A stretch of 64,000 bases of DNA from Flavobacteriales bacterium (GCA_023382455.1 JAHDVX010000005.1:62001-126000), one strand, 5' to 3'; positions 48,803 through 57,655 are shown, numbered from the stretch's first letter. Numbers and translations: made by a program. The notes: a model not told the origin generated them from the letters alone.

Positions 48803-51130
48803 TCAGAATTCGATGCGGTAGCTCAGATTCGGGATGATGCCCAGCTGGTATTTGGTCACCATTTCGCCCTTGCGGAGATCGTAATAGCGGAAGGCCGCAT
48901 TCCTGGTGTTGGCCACGTTCTGCAGGTCCAGCGACCACATGCCGGTGCGGCCCTTGCGGTCATGCTTCAGGTAGGCCCGCAGGTCGATGCGCAGGAAGCC
49001 CGGCAATTGCTCCGGCCCGGATGTGCCCCGGAACAGCACATGGCCGTTGATGTCCGTCAGGGTGGGGAGGGGCGGATCGTACATGCCGCCCATCGCGTTC
49101 ACGCGGCCGCTGATGCCCCAGGTGCGCACCACATCCGCTTTTTCCTTGCGGAATTCCTTTCCGCCGAAGAGGTTCAGCAGGTAGCGGTTGTCCCAGCGGC
49201 TGTCGCGCTCCTTGCCGTCAGCGCCTTCATAGGTGCTTTGGAACACCGTGCCGTTGAACTGGTAGAAGAAGCCGTTCGCGAAGCGATGGTCCAGCGTCAG
49301 TTCCAGGCCGGTGTTTTGTGCGCTGCCGGTGGCGATGATCGGCACCACCACCTGTTCATCCCAGATGTTCACCATGCTGAAGTCGCCATAGCTCGCGTTG
49401 AAGAAGGGATCTGCGCTCACCGGCACATCCTCCAACGCTTGCCAATAGCCTTCCACGTGGATGTTGATGCGGTCATTCACGGGATGGTCATAGCCGAGCA
49501 CAATGTCCTGTGAACGGGTGAGGCCGAGCTCTTCCGTTGGAAAGGGCGGCAGGGGTGAGGCGGCTAACGATTGCCATTGCGGCAACTGTGCGCGAATCCC
49601 GTAGGCCAGCGCTAGGGATCGCCCGTGCCGCATGCGCCATTGCAGCGAGGCGCGTGGTTCCGCGGCAGTCCCGCCCATCCACGTGAAATGCGCTGCACCG
49701 ATACCCAAGCTGGCCAACAGGTGTTCGGTAATGCCCCAGCGTCCTTTCAGCCAGGGGCGGACCAGCCACGCCGCCACATCCGAGTTCTGAATACTGCTGA
49801 GGCGCCGCTCCGTGGCGCTTGCGCCTGCAGCATAGCGGAAGCGCCCGCCGATCGCGCCTTCCACCTTCACCATGCCCGAAAGCTTGCGTTCGCTCAGCTT
49901 GGCCTCCGTGCGGTAGCCCACGGAATAGTCGTTGTTCAGGAAATCCTCGGTGCGGTCCTGGTCGATCTCGCTGATCACCACGGCGGAGGAAAGTGTGGTG
50001 CGGTTGCCCAGCGAAGTGCGCAGGCTCGCGCCCGCCGCCCCCATGCTGGACGAATAGTCGATGTTGCGGCTGTCCTTGTCCACTTCCCATTGGGTGGTGT
50101 CGTGTACCGCTTTGAAGACGTTGCTGCTGGTACCGCCCAGGCCGAAGAGGTGCAATTCGCCGCGCTTGCCGGCCGGCAGCGCCACATGGAACGCCAGGTC
50201 CTGGAAGGTGATGGCCTCATCGCCCAGGTCCACTCCCATGGCACCCAGCAGGCCCACGGTTGAATAGCGGTAGTTGGCCAGGTAGGACGAGCGCCCGCCC
50301 TTGCCGATGGGGCCTTCCGTGGAAAGCTCCAGGCCCAGCAGGCCGGCCTGCGCGGTCCATTCACGTACCTGCATGTTGCCGTTGCGCAGCCGCATGTCCA
50401 GGATCCCGCCCAAAGCATTGTCACGGTCCACGGGCAGCACACCGGTGAGCAGTTGCGAGGGCCCCAGCAGCTGGGCGCTGAGGATGCTGACGCCGCCGCC
50501 GCTGAGCGTGGGCATGTCCGTGGCCGTGCCGGCGTTGCCGGTGTGGTTGGGGTTCACGATCTCCACGCCCTCCAGCGTGTAGGCGTTTGCATTGGGCGAA
50601 TTGCCACGGATCATGAGGTGGTTGGCCTGGTCGTTGGCGTTGGCCACGCCGGGCATGGCGGAGACCAGCCGTGCGGGATCGCTGAACGTGGCCGGCCAGC
50701 GTAGGCTCTGCTCCACGGTGAACGGGCGCACGCCCAAGGGCGACAGCTGCTCGCGGGCCAGCGCGCTGATGGTGACCGCTCCCAAGGCCTGGGCCGAAGG
50801 TGAAAGCTCCACGCGTTGTTCCGCCTGTTTGCCGGCGCGCAGCCACAACTCCGGCACTTCCAACGTGTCGTAACCCACCGCCGCAACCCGCAATGCATAG
50901 TGGCCAACCGGTATGGCGCTGATCCGGAAATGCCCAGTGCTGTCGCTGGTGGTGGTGAGCGAAATGTTGCCCGGTACCAGCCATGCCGAAGCACCCGGCA
51001 CCGGCTGCAAACTGCGCGCATCAACCACCAGGCCGGGCAGGCTGGCCATGGGGGGCTGGCCGAAGGCTTGAACGGATACCAGGAAGAAGAAGAGGGTGGG
51101 AATGAGGGGGGTGGTCCCTGGGCATTGCAT
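48803..51130 (-). CDS. TonB-dependent outer-membrane receptor
   Basis: 775 residues from ATG 51130. Signal TLFFFLVSVQAFGQ. A carboxypeptidase-regulatory-like domain comes first (LVVDARSLQPVPGASAWLVP; GHFRISAIPVGHYALRVAAV), then the plug (DPARLVSAMPGVANANDQAN; HLMIRGNSPNANAYTLEGVE), then the barrel (ELTLDHRFANGFFYQFNGTV) and a final strand ending NLSYRIEF, with a C-terminal phenylalanine as in outer-membrane barrels. No SusD partner is adjacent, so it is not a glycan-utilisation SusC pair. The substrate is unknown. The divergent gene at 51290 encodes a cysteine-rich outer-membrane-type protein, so a metal or metal complex is one possibility. Confidence 0.93.
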   Translation of the reverse strand: MQCPGTTPLIPTLFFFLVSVQAFGQPPMASLPGLVVDARSLQPVPGASAWLVPGNISLTTTSDSTGHFRISAIPVGHYALRVAAVGYDTLEVPELWLRAGKQAEQRVELSPSAQALGAVTISALAREQLSPLGVRPFTVEQSLRWPATFSDPARLVSAMPGVANANDQANHLMIRGNSPNANAYTLEGVEIVNPNHTGNAGTATDMPTLSGGGVSILSAQLLGPSQLLTGVLPVDRDNALGGILDMRLRNGNMQVREWTAQAGLLGLELSTEGPIGKGGRSSYLANYRYSTVGLLGAMGVDLGDEAITFQDLAFHVALPAGKRGELHLFGLGGTSSNVFKAVHDTTQWEVDKDSRNIDYSSSMGAAGASLRTSLGNRTTLSSAVVISEIDQDRTEDFLNNDYSVGYRTEAKLSERKLSGMVKVEGAIGGRFRYAAGASATERRLSSIQNSDVAAWLVRPWLKGRWGITEHLLASLGIGAAHFTWMGGTAAEPRASLQWRMRHGRSLALAYGIRAQLPQWQSLAASPLPPFPTEELGLTRSQDIVLGYDHPVNDRINIHVEGYWQALEDVPVSADPFFNASYGDFSMVNIWDEQVVVPIIATGSAQNTGLELTLDHRFANGFFYQFNGTVFQSTYEGADGKERDSRWDNRYLLNLFGGKEFRKEKADVVRTWGISGRVNAMGGMYDPPLPTLTDINGHVLFRGTSGPEQLPGFLRIDLRAYLKHDRKGRTGMWSLDLQNVANTRNAAFRYYDLRKGEMVTKYQLGIIPNLSYRIEF

Positions 51131-51289
51131 GATGCGATGTTACGGAATCCGGGTTGCGGGGAACCGCAAGGCCGGGCGACATGCCCTGTAACCCTGGGCT
51201 ACGGGGTGCATCAGATGGGCATTGGGAAGGAGCCGGTCCGCTGGACCCAAGGTCCTTCGCCTGGACCGTCCCGCAACAACCTGCACGCC

Positions 51290-52243
51290 ATGAAGAAACC
51301 CATCCTCACCATCCTGCTTTCCCTTTCCGTTATGATCGCCATGGCCTGCGATCAATGCAGTTGCGGCCTGCTGCTGGGCGTGCAGCCCCACGACCATGCC
51401 AGCAATATCGGCCTGCAGTGGCGCATGCGCTACCTGCAAGGTGAGCGGGCCGGGGCGCTACCGGTGCAAATACCCAAGCATGGCGGCCACGACCATGGGG
51501 CCGGAGGGACCTTGGAGCGCATCGAGGAGTTCTATGCCGTTACCGAACTGTTTGGCCAGGCGTGGCTGAGCGACCGGTTCAGCCTGTCCGGAAGCTTGCC
51601 TGTATTGCGCAACTCCCGGATGGTGAACGGGGAGAACACCGCCCGCTTGACCGGTATCGGCGATCCCATGTTGCTGGCACGCTATGCGGTGTTGGGCTCC
51701 ACCACCGGGTTGGACACCGCCGTGGTGCGCCACCGGCTCACCGTTGGACTGGGCGTGAAGGTGCCGTTGGGCCGGACGGATGTCAGTTGGCAGGGCGAAC
51801 GGTTGGACCATGACTTCCAACCTGGCACCGGCACCTGGGACGGCCTGCTGAGCCTGGAGTACATGGTACGGGGCAGGCAATGGGGAGCTTCGGCATCCGT
51901 GCTGGGCCGCTACAATGGTGGCGCAGCGGACGGCCACCGCATGGGCAACAGCGCCACGATCACCGCGGAGCTCTTCCGCATCATCCCGGTAAAGGGGGTG
52001 AAGCTCCTGCCATCGGTGGGCGGGTATGTGGAAATGGCACGCCCGGAGAGCAATTATGGTGTGCAGGAGGAAGATACCGGCGGGAACGTGCTCTTCAGCC
52101 ACCTCGGGCTGCGCCTCTGGTGGGCCAACCTGGGCCTTGCCGCCACCTGGCAACATGCCTTGATCAACGATTTGGGCACCGCGATGACACCGAACCGGGA
52201 ACGCTTCACCGCAGGTATATCCTATAGCTTTGGCCGCGAATAA
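51290..52243 (+). CDS. Cys-rich-start outer-membrane-type protein (ACDxC family), divergent from TonB receptor
   Basis: 317 residues from ATG 51290. The signal peptide is ILTILLSLSVMIAMA, and the mature protein would begin CDQCSCGLLLGVQPHDHASN, with three cysteines in five residues and then His-rich stretches (HGGHDHGAGG). The ACDxCxC start is known from a Bacteroidota family found next to TonB receptors and metal genes. The remainder is beta-barrel-like: FGQAWLSDRFSLSGSLPVLR, LTVGLGVKVPLGRTDVSWQG, GASASVLGRYNGGAADGHRM, LGLRLWWANLGLAATWQHAL. Lipoprotein anchoring at the first Cys is an alternative reading. Role in copper, zinc or other metal uptake or sensing is inferred only. Confidence 0.72.
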   Translation: MKKPILTILLSLSVMIAMACDQCSCGLLLGVQPHDHASNIGLQWRMRYLQGERAGALPVQIPKHGGHDHGAGGTLERIEEFYAVTELFGQAWLSDRFSLSGSLPVLRNSRMVNGENTARLTGIGDPMLLARYAVLGSTTGLDTAVVRHRLTVGLGVKVPLGRTDVSWQGERLDHDFQPGTGTWDGLLSLEYMVRGRQWGASASVLGRYNGGAADGHRMGNSATITAELFRIIPVKGVKLLPSVGGYVEMARPESNYGVQEEDTGGNVLFSHLGLRLWWANLGLAATWQHALINDLGTAMTPNRERFTAGISYSFGRE

Positions 52244-52335
52244 GCAACGTGGCGCACGGGCCGGTCCAGGCCGGGTGCCGTGCGCATCATCAACAACATG
52301 GGCCGCTGCATCAACGGCTTGTAGTTGGCGCGTGG

Positions 52336-52351
52336 GGTGGCGCAAGCCACC
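52336..52351. terminator. Terminator hairpin between the convergent genes at 52243 and 52362
   Basis: GGTGGC GCAA GCCACC is a perfect 6-bp stem closed by a GNRA tetraloop. It stands between two convergent stop codons. No T tract follows. Confidence 0.45.
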
Positions 52352-52361
52352 GGTTGCCGGA

Positions 52362-53621
52362 TCAGCCTTTGCCGCGCGGCTTCAGCAGTTCCATCAGCCG
52401 GCGGCCGTCCTCGCTGCCTGGAAGGAGGTCGCGCAGCCGCGATCCCGTGATCCGCATGAAGGCCACGGTCTGGTAGAGGGCGTTGAGTGCGTATGCGCTG
52501 GTGGCGGTGATGGCCGCGCCCGGCAGGCCGTATTCGGGAATGAGCCAAAGGCCGGCCACGATGGTGGCCACGAGGCCCAGGCCGGAGCCCACCACGTTGT
52601 GGATGTTGCGCGCCGTTCCGCTGAAGAAATGGCTGTAGGCCTGCGACGCCGCCATGCCCAGGATGCCGGGTGCCAGCAGGAGGATCAACGGGGAGATGCC
52701 CTTGATGTCCGGACCGAAGATCCATTGGAACAGGGAAGGGGGAAGCACCAGCAACACCAGCACCACGGCCATCGCACTGGCCATGGAAAGCTTCAGGAAG
52801 GTGAGCGTCAGTTGCCGCTGGACCTCCAGGTGGCGCAGGTTGCTGATCTTGCTGTACAGCACCAGTGAAAGGCTTTTGGGCACCAGCCAGGAACCTTCAG
52901 CCAGTTGGTTGGCCACGGTGTACACGCCCAGCACGGCGGTCCCCTTGAACTTCTCGATCAGCCAGTAGGCCAGGCGGTAGTTCAGCAGTTGCGTGCCGTT
53001 CGCCAGCTGGACATAGGTGCCCTGCCGCAACAGCAAGCGGAGCACCTGCACCGGTTCATGCTGCACCACGGCCACCTGCCTGCTTATCGCCCAGGTGCTG
53101 AAGGCCAATGCCACCGCCCCGGATGCGTAGGCCGCCTCCACGAAGGCGAAGGCATCGGCGCCCGGCGCCCGGGCCAGCCAAGCGAACGCCGCCACCAGTA
53201 CGGCGGCCTGCACCACGGTGATCCAATTGTTCGCCCGGATGCGCTGCTGGCCGATGAGCACGCTCAGGTGGATGGCATGCATGCCCTGCAGCAGGGCCAA
53301 CAGGGCCACATGCGCCGCGTAGCCTTGCGGCACCAAGGCAAACACCTTCACCGCGCCGAAGCCGATGGTTGCCGCCAGCAGCGCCCACAGGTAGCAAGGC
53401 GGCAGCAGTCTCCGCAAGGGGACGCGCGGCACCAGGTACACCAGTGCGCTGCCCCCCACCAGCTCCATGCCCAAGCGCACCAGGGTGATGCCCAGCACCA
53501 CCAGCCCGATGGTGCCCAGGCCCTCCGCGCCCAGCCGGTGCCCCGCCACCACGGATACCAGCAGGCCCATCACCGTGGTGAGGATGCGCGCCGCTATGGT
53601 GCCGGAGATCGCCTTGCGCAT
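52362..53621 (-). CDS. Wzx-like oligosaccharide flippase
   Basis: 419 residues from ATG 53621. It is a MATE/MVF-type flippase that would move undecaprenyl-linked oligosaccharide across the inner membrane. About 12 membrane helices are visible (AARILTTVMGLLVSVVAGHR; GLVVLGITLVRLGMELVGGS; AVVLVLLVLPPSLFQWIF; PLILLLAPGILGMAASQAYS). A short basic C-terminus follows (LMELLKPRGKG). It starts 2 bp after the stop of the next gene upstream (53624) and belongs to a three-gene surface glycan cluster with a formyltransferase-type enzyme and a GT4. No Wzy polymerase is in the window. Confidence 0.86.
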   Translation of the reverse strand: MRKAISGTIAARILTTVMGLLVSVVAGHRLGAEGLGTIGLVVLGITLVRLGMELVGGSALVYLVPRVPLRRLLPPCYLWALLAATIGFGAVKVFALVPQGYAAHVALLALLQGMHAIHLSVLIGQQRIRANNWITVVQAAVLVAAFAWLARAPGADAFAFVEAAYASGAVALAFSTWAISRQVAVVQHEPVQVLRLLLRQGTYVQLANGTQLLNYRLAYWLIEKFKGTAVLGVYTVANQLAEGSWLVPKSLSLVLYSKISNLRHLEVQRQLTLTFLKLSMASAMAVVLVLLVLPPSLFQWIFGPDIKGISPLILLLAPGILGMAASQAYSHFFSGTARNIHNVVGSGLGLVATIVAGLWLIPEYGLPGAAITATSAYALNALYQTVAFMRITGSRLRDLLPGSEDGRRLMELLKPRGKG

Positions 53622-53623
53622 CG

Positions 53624-55201
53624 TTACGCCTTGCTGGAGCTGCCGATTCCGAATTTCCGGCTCCTCCCGGCCGGTTTTTGAAGCCCGTCCACCAAGGTCA
53701 CACGGCCCACCTGACTTACTGTGCGGATGCCGTGCGACCATTGGCCGTGCATGGGTTCCAACAGGTCGCCCACCTCTTCCCGGAACAGCCGGGGGGTGAG
53801 CTCGACCACCCGACATATTCGGATCCGGGGAACGGGTCGGGAAAGGTCCTGCACCGGGCGCCAAAGCGCACCGCCCTCCAGGAAAGGCGTACCGCCCGGC
53901 CGCGAGGAACGAAGGTCGGTTTTCAGCGGGTCCATCAGGTGCGGCTCGTAAGGGCCCTCGGGCCGATCGGCGTGGAAGGCACGAAGCATCGCATCCGGCA
54001 GACGTGGGTCGGTGCCCATCAACCACCAACGCCCTTGGTACGCGAACAGCGTGGGTGAATGCAGCGGCAGGTCCAGGAGTGTGTGGCGATGCACAAGGTC
54101 GGTGGCGTCCTCGTTCACCTCGTACAGGTCAAGGCGGCCGCTGGCGCATTGCTCGGGCACCACGAAGCGGTGGCCTTCATGCTCCACGAGGCAGGGGTAC
54201 GAGAGGCTGCCGTCGGCCTCCAGGACTGTCCGTGACCGTTTCAGGTTGTTGTCGCGCTTGGGCCTCAACCTGGCGATCACGGGATGCTTATGCCGCCGCC
54301 CGGCTTTTTCATAGAGCACGTTCAGCTGATCATCTTCCACCCAGCCGAAGGGTCGGCCCCGTGAACTGCCGGTGGCCGGCGCCGGCAGCCAACGTACGTT
54401 CCGGCTCGGGTCCGCCGCGAGCAATGAACCGATCGGATTGGGCAGGATGCCGATGTTCCATTCCTGTGGTTCTGCAGGGGCCTCGCGGCCTTGCTTCAAG
54501 CCGAGGTACTGCCTTAGGCGCATGCGGATCATGGCCAGGTCGCCCGGTGTGCTGCAGGGTTGCCGGCAGGGTTGCACCGGTGAACCCGTGCCCGCCTCCG
54601 GATCACCGGCAAGGATCGCATGGCATACTTGGCCGGGCCACAGGGCACAGCAGGAAAGGATGGTGCTAGCGGTCGCTTCGGCATCACCGAGCGGGAAGCA
54701 GCCGCACCGCAGGGCGAAGGTTTCATCCCGCCCCGGCAGGGTGCGTTCCAACAGGACATCGATGTGCGGTTCACCCCGCAACGACTGGACAATACCGGGC
54801 ACCGGATCAGGGCTGTGGCCGCCACCCCAGCGGAAACGCCAAAGCCCGTGCCGAAGCTTGGTGCCCGGTGGAAGTGCGGGCGGATCGCCACCCAACTGGA
54901 GCATCAGGTCGATGGTGCCGCCCTGAAACAGCTCCTGGGCATCGCGCCCCAGGCCCGCAAGGCGACGCAAACCGCCGGGCATTTCGGTGGGAGGGAGGCT
55001 CCGGAGCTGGTCCGAGGTCCGACCATTCAACCAGCGACGGTATCGGCCGCCTGTTTTCCCTACTTGTCCATGGGGCAACTCCTGGATGGCAGCTACTTCC
55101 ACGCGGGGCACCTGCATCAGGGCTTGGATGCAATCCCGCTGCCACCCCCGAAGGAGCCCTTCCCCCAGGGCGACCACCACGCGCAGGCCCGCTTCAGCCA
55201 T
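53624..55201 (-). CDS. Formyltransferase-like/beta-propeller glycan enzyme (glucosamine inositolphosphorylceramide transferase-like)
   Basis: 525 residues from ATG 55201. The N-terminal 170 residues look like a formyltransferase-type Rossmann fold (VVVALGEGLLRGWQRDCIQA; IDLMLQLGGDPPALPPGTKL; GLWRFRWGGGHSPDPVPGIV). The C-terminal 290 residues resemble a GH43-like five-blade propeller (LSYPCLVEHEGHRFVVPEQC; RLDLYEVNEDATDLVHRHTL; YQGRWWLMGTDPRLPD; GQWSHGIRTVSQVGRVTLVD), as in plant glucosamine inositolphosphorylceramide transferase family proteins. Together the pattern suggests a modified-sugar transfer. Reaction not known. It overlaps the GT4 gene by 8 bp and touches the flippase gene. Confidence 0.7.
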   Translation of the reverse strand: MAEAGLRVVVALGEGLLRGWQRDCIQALMQVPRVEVAAIQELPHGQVGKTGGRYRRWLNGRTSDQLRSLPPTEMPGGLRRLAGLGRDAQELFQGGTIDLMLQLGGDPPALPPGTKLRHGLWRFRWGGGHSPDPVPGIVQSLRGEPHIDVLLERTLPGRDETFALRCGCFPLGDAEATASTILSCCALWPGQVCHAILAGDPEAGTGSPVQPCRQPCSTPGDLAMIRMRLRQYLGLKQGREAPAEPQEWNIGILPNPIGSLLAADPSRNVRWLPAPATGSSRGRPFGWVEDDQLNVLYEKAGRRHKHPVIARLRPKRDNNLKRSRTVLEADGSLSYPCLVEHEGHRFVVPEQCASGRLDLYEVNEDATDLVHRHTLLDLPLHSPTLFAYQGRWWLMGTDPRLPDAMLRAFHADRPEGPYEPHLMDPLKTDLRSSRPGGTPFLEGGALWRPVQDLSRPVPRIRICRVVELTPRLFREEVGDLLEPMHGQWSHGIRTVSQVGRVTLVDGLQKPAGRSRKFGIGSSSKA

Positions 55202-56315
55202 GCTGCAAGATCTGGTGATAGGCCGCGTCGAATGCCCGGGCCACCACGGGCTTGCTGAAATGGTCCACCGCATAGGTGCGTATGCCGGCCGGGGCGAATC
55301 GGCGTTGCCCGCGCGCCAAGGCCAGCATGCCGTCCCGCAGTGCATCGATGTCCCCGCGTGGGATCATGATGCCGCGCTCACCGGACAGGTGTTCCGGAAT
55401 GCCGCCCACCGCCGTGGCCAGCACGGGCATGCCGCATGCGAAGGCTTCCAGCATCACACAGGGCAGGTTCTCGTGGTTGCTGGGCAGCACGAACACGTCG
55501 CTTTCGCGCATGCTGCGCGCGATCTCCGCGGGTTCCGAGGGGCCGCTGAAGCGCACGGCCTCGGGCCCCAGGCCGAGCCCGGCCGCGGTGGCCTGATGGG
55601 GCGCCGGGTCGCCGTCCCCCAGGATGTGCAGTGTGGCCGCTGGTACGGCTTGGCGGGCCTGGGCAAAGGCGTTCAACAGGCCTGTCACGTTCTTGTGGGC
55701 ATCCACCAGGGTGGAAACGTGCAGGAACCGGATGGCCGGTTGGGGCCGCTCCGCCGCTGGTGGATGGAAAAGATCCGTGTCCACCACGTTGGGGATGACC
55801 GTGTACGGCGCGGTGAACCCGTGGCGCCGCATGGCCCCGGCCAGTTGCTCGCTTACCGGGCACAGCAGCGAGGCCCTCCGGGCAGCCATGCGCATGGCGA
55901 TGCGGACCGGGAACGGCAGTTGGCGAACGGCATCCAAGTGGTAGCCCGTCCAGTTCTCGCTGACCAGGAACGGTGTCTTCCACCGCCGATGGATGCCCAC
56001 CAGCGGAGCAGCAGTGGCATGCAGGATGTTCCCGTGCACCACGTCGAACCGGGCCTCTACAGCCAACTGGCCGATCCGCCTGAGCAGGGCTTGCAGGCGC
56101 TGCCATGGCCCGCCGGGGCTGTACAACACGTGCTCGGTAAGCCGCCCAAGGGTGGTGGTGGTCCATTCCGCACGGGTTAAGGAGAGGTCCTTCACCGTGT
56201 GCACCACGGTCACATCATGCAGGGTGGCCACCGCCTCGGCATGGCGTTGCACGAAATTTCCCAAGGTGGGATGGGTGCGGTTGGGGTACCAACCCGGCAG
56301 GAACAGGACGTGCAT
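55194..56315 (-). CDS. Family 4 glycosyltransferase
   Basis: 373 residues from ATG 56315; a TTG at 56324 is less likely. GT4 enzymes add a sugar from a nucleotide donor with retention. The N-terminus is HVLFLPGWYPNRTHPTLGNF, VVHGNILHATAAPLVGI is the acceptor-side fold, and the donor site is RFLHVSTLVDAHKNVTGLLN with LPSNHENLPCVMLEAFACGM, containing the conserved Glu residues (E...E7E pattern) and PVLATAVGGIPEHLS. The family length is normal. It is the first gene of the cluster with the formyltransferase-like enzyme and the flippase. A -7 box (56322-56329) lies 6 bp before the ATG, implying a leaderless transcript. Sugar specificity is unknown. Confidence 0.92.
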   Translation of the reverse strand: MHVLFLPGWYPNRTHPTLGNFVQRHAEAVATLHDVTVVHTVKDLSLTRAEWTTTTLGRLTEHVLYSPGGPWQRLQALLRRIGQLAVEARFDVVHGNILHATAAPLVGIHRRWKTPFLVSENWTGYHLDAVRQLPFPVRIAMRMAARRASLLCPVSEQLAGAMRRHGFTAPYTVIPNVVDTDLFHPPAAERPQPAIRFLHVSTLVDAHKNVTGLLNAFAQARQAVPAATLHILGDGDPAPHQATAAGLGLGPEAVRFSGPSEPAEIARSMRESDVFVLPSNHENLPCVMLEAFACGMPVLATAVGGIPEHLSGERGIMIPRGDIDALRDGMLALARGQRRFAPAGIRTYAVDHFSKPVVARAFDAAYHQILQHG

Positions 56316-56321
56316 GCCGTG

Positions 56322-56329
56322 CAAAGTAA
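56322..56329 (-). promoter_or_regulatory. Predicted -7 box almost touching the GT4 start
   Basis: Minus-strand TTACTTTG (then C) differs from TAnnTTTG in one base. It ends 6 bp before the ATG at 56315. The same TTACTTTG occurs before the CDF gene. Confidence 0.4.
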
Positions 56330-56349
56330 GCCTGTGCCGTGCCTCCGAT

Positions 56350-56357
56350 TATATTTG
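56350..56357 (+). promoter_or_regulatory. Predicted -7 box of the tRNA-His gene
   Basis: TATATTTG matches TAnnTTTG exactly and ends 32 bp before the first base of the tRNA. No clear -33 TTTG. Confidence 0.55.
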
Positions 56358-56389
56358 CGGCCCGTTTGGCGCTCCGCCTTGCGGAAATG

Positions 56390-56455
<66 letters not shown>

Positions 56456-56463
<8 letters not shown>

Positions 56464-56504
56464 CAACAAGAAGCCCCGTGAGGGGCTTTTTTGTTGGGTG
56501 GAAG
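56456..56504 (+). terminator. Intrinsic terminator of tRNA-His with an extended stem that includes the tRNA 3' end
   Basis: The core is AAGCCCC GTGA GGGGCTT followed by TTTT (56471-56492). The stem extends outward: CTTCCACCCAACAA on the left (56456-56469) pairs with TTGTTGGGTGGAAG on the right (56491-56504). The left outer arm is the 3' acceptor strand of the tRNA plus its discriminator. Confidence 0.85.
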
Positions 56505-56508
56505 GCCC

Positions 56509-56590
56509 AGCCGCGCAGCGGCTGCTGACCGCGAAGCGGGCAGTGGATCGAAGTTTATCCCGAGCTTGTCGCGGGAAGCCCGGTCTTCCA
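56509..56590 (+). repeat. Hairpin cluster and partial copy of the tRNA-His 3' end
   Basis: Three small hairpins follow each other: AGCCGC-GCA-GCGGCT (56509-56523), CCGC-GAA-GCGG (56529-56539) and TCCC...GGGA around 56558-56576. They are followed by AGCCCGGTCTTCCA (56577-56590), a 14-bp direct copy of bases 56448-56461 at the end of the tRNA. The arrangement resembles a remnant att-like duplication or a dispersed repeat. Confidence 0.6.
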
Positions 56591-56623
56591 TCAACCGGTG
56601 CGCCGCATCGTCTTCCCAGCCCG

Positions 56624-57628
56624 CTACACCACCCCCTTCCCGCTGTCCGCACCGTGCTTCTTGTCCGCCAGTACCGTGGTCAGGTCCCAAGGGATCCGGC
56701 GCACCAACGGAGCTTGGCGCACCGGGCAATCCGCGATCTCGCAGATCGTGCACGACTGCGGCACACAGGGGTCCATGTGGATGAAGAACTCCACCTCCCG
56801 GCCGGAACGCTCGTTCACCAGGGCGGCCAGCTCGGAGATCTCGCGGTGGCCGCCCTCCACGGTGAAGTACCATGGCACGGTGACGTGGCAATCGATGTGC
56901 AGGGTACTGCCGAATTTGATGATCCGGAAGTTATGCATGTCGATCCACGCCGGCTTGCGGTGCGCCTCGATGATCTTCAACAGTGCCGACGCCACCGTCA
57001 TGTCGGTCTCGTCCATGATGCCGCCCACACTGCGGCGCACCACCTGAATGCCCTGCCAGCTGATGAACAGGGCTAAGGTGATGGCCAGCACACCGTCCAA
57101 CCAGATCTGGCCGGTAAAATGGATCACCAGCAGGCCGGTAACCAGGGCGGCGGAGCTCCAGGCATCGGACAGCAGGTGGGTGCCGCCACCTTCCAGGGCC
57201 ATGGAATGGGTGCGCCGCCCCCGGGAGCGCAGCAGCAGGCCCAGCACAAGGTTCACCACGCCGGTGGCCGCCACCAGTGCCGTGCCTTGTCCCAATTCAT
57301 GCACCTGTACCCCCGCGATCCACGCTTCGATGGCCTTGTAAATGATGAAGATCCCGGCCACCGTTACCAGCGAGCCCTCCACCAGGGCGCTGATGAACTC
57401 CGCTTTGCCATGGCCGTACGGGTGCTCGCGGTCGCGGGGCTTGGCCGCAACCATCAGGCTGAACAATGCAAAGGCGCCCGCAGCCACGTTCACAATGCTT
57501 TCCAGCGCATCGCTGAGCACGGCATTGCTGTGGGTGATCCGCCAGGCGAGGAACTTCACCGCCATCAGCAAGGCACCGATGGCGAGCACCCACGCCTGCA
57601 TGCGGATATTGGCCGCGCGTTCCGTCAT
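56624..57628 (-). CDS. Cation diffusion facilitator (CDF) transporter with Cys-rich C-terminus
   Basis: 334 residues from ATG 57628. CDF proteins export divalent metals (usually zinc, iron or manganese) against protons. Six membrane helices are visible (QAWVLAIGALLMAVKFLAWR; IVNVAAGAFALFSLMVA; ALVEGSLVTVAGIFIIYKAI; VAATGVVNLVLGLLLRS; SSAALVTGLLVIHFTGQIW). Metal-site Asp residues occur in HSNAVLSDALESIVN and GTHLLSDAWSSAAL. The cytoplasmic domain ends with PCVPQSCTICEIADCPVR, containing four cysteines, which is unusual for the family and may bind a metal. It is divergent from nhaA with 42 bp in between and each gene has its own near-start -7 box. Confidence 0.9.
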   Translation of the reverse strand: MTERAANIRMQAWVLAIGALLMAVKFLAWRITHSNAVLSDALESIVNVAAGAFALFSLMVAAKPRDREHPYGHGKAEFISALVEGSLVTVAGIFIIYKAIEAWIAGVQVHELGQGTALVAATGVVNLVLGLLLRSRGRRTHSMALEGGGTHLLSDAWSSAALVTGLLVIHFTGQIWLDGVLAITLALFISWQGIQVVRRSVGGIMDETDMTVASALLKIIEAHRKPAWIDMHNFRIIKFGSTLHIDCHVTVPWYFTVEGGHREISELAALVNERSGREVEFFIHMDPCVPQSCTICEIADCPVRQAPLVRRIPWDLTTVLADKKHGADSGKGVV

Positions 57629-57633
57629 GCGGC

Positions 57634-57641
57634 CAAAGTAA
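57634..57641 (-). promoter_or_regulatory. Predicted -7 box almost touching the CDF start
   Basis: Minus-strand TTACTTTG (then GG) differs from TAnnTTTG in one base and lies 5 bp before the ATG at 57628. Confidence 0.4.
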
Positions 57642-57655
57642 CCGTGCAGGGGCTG

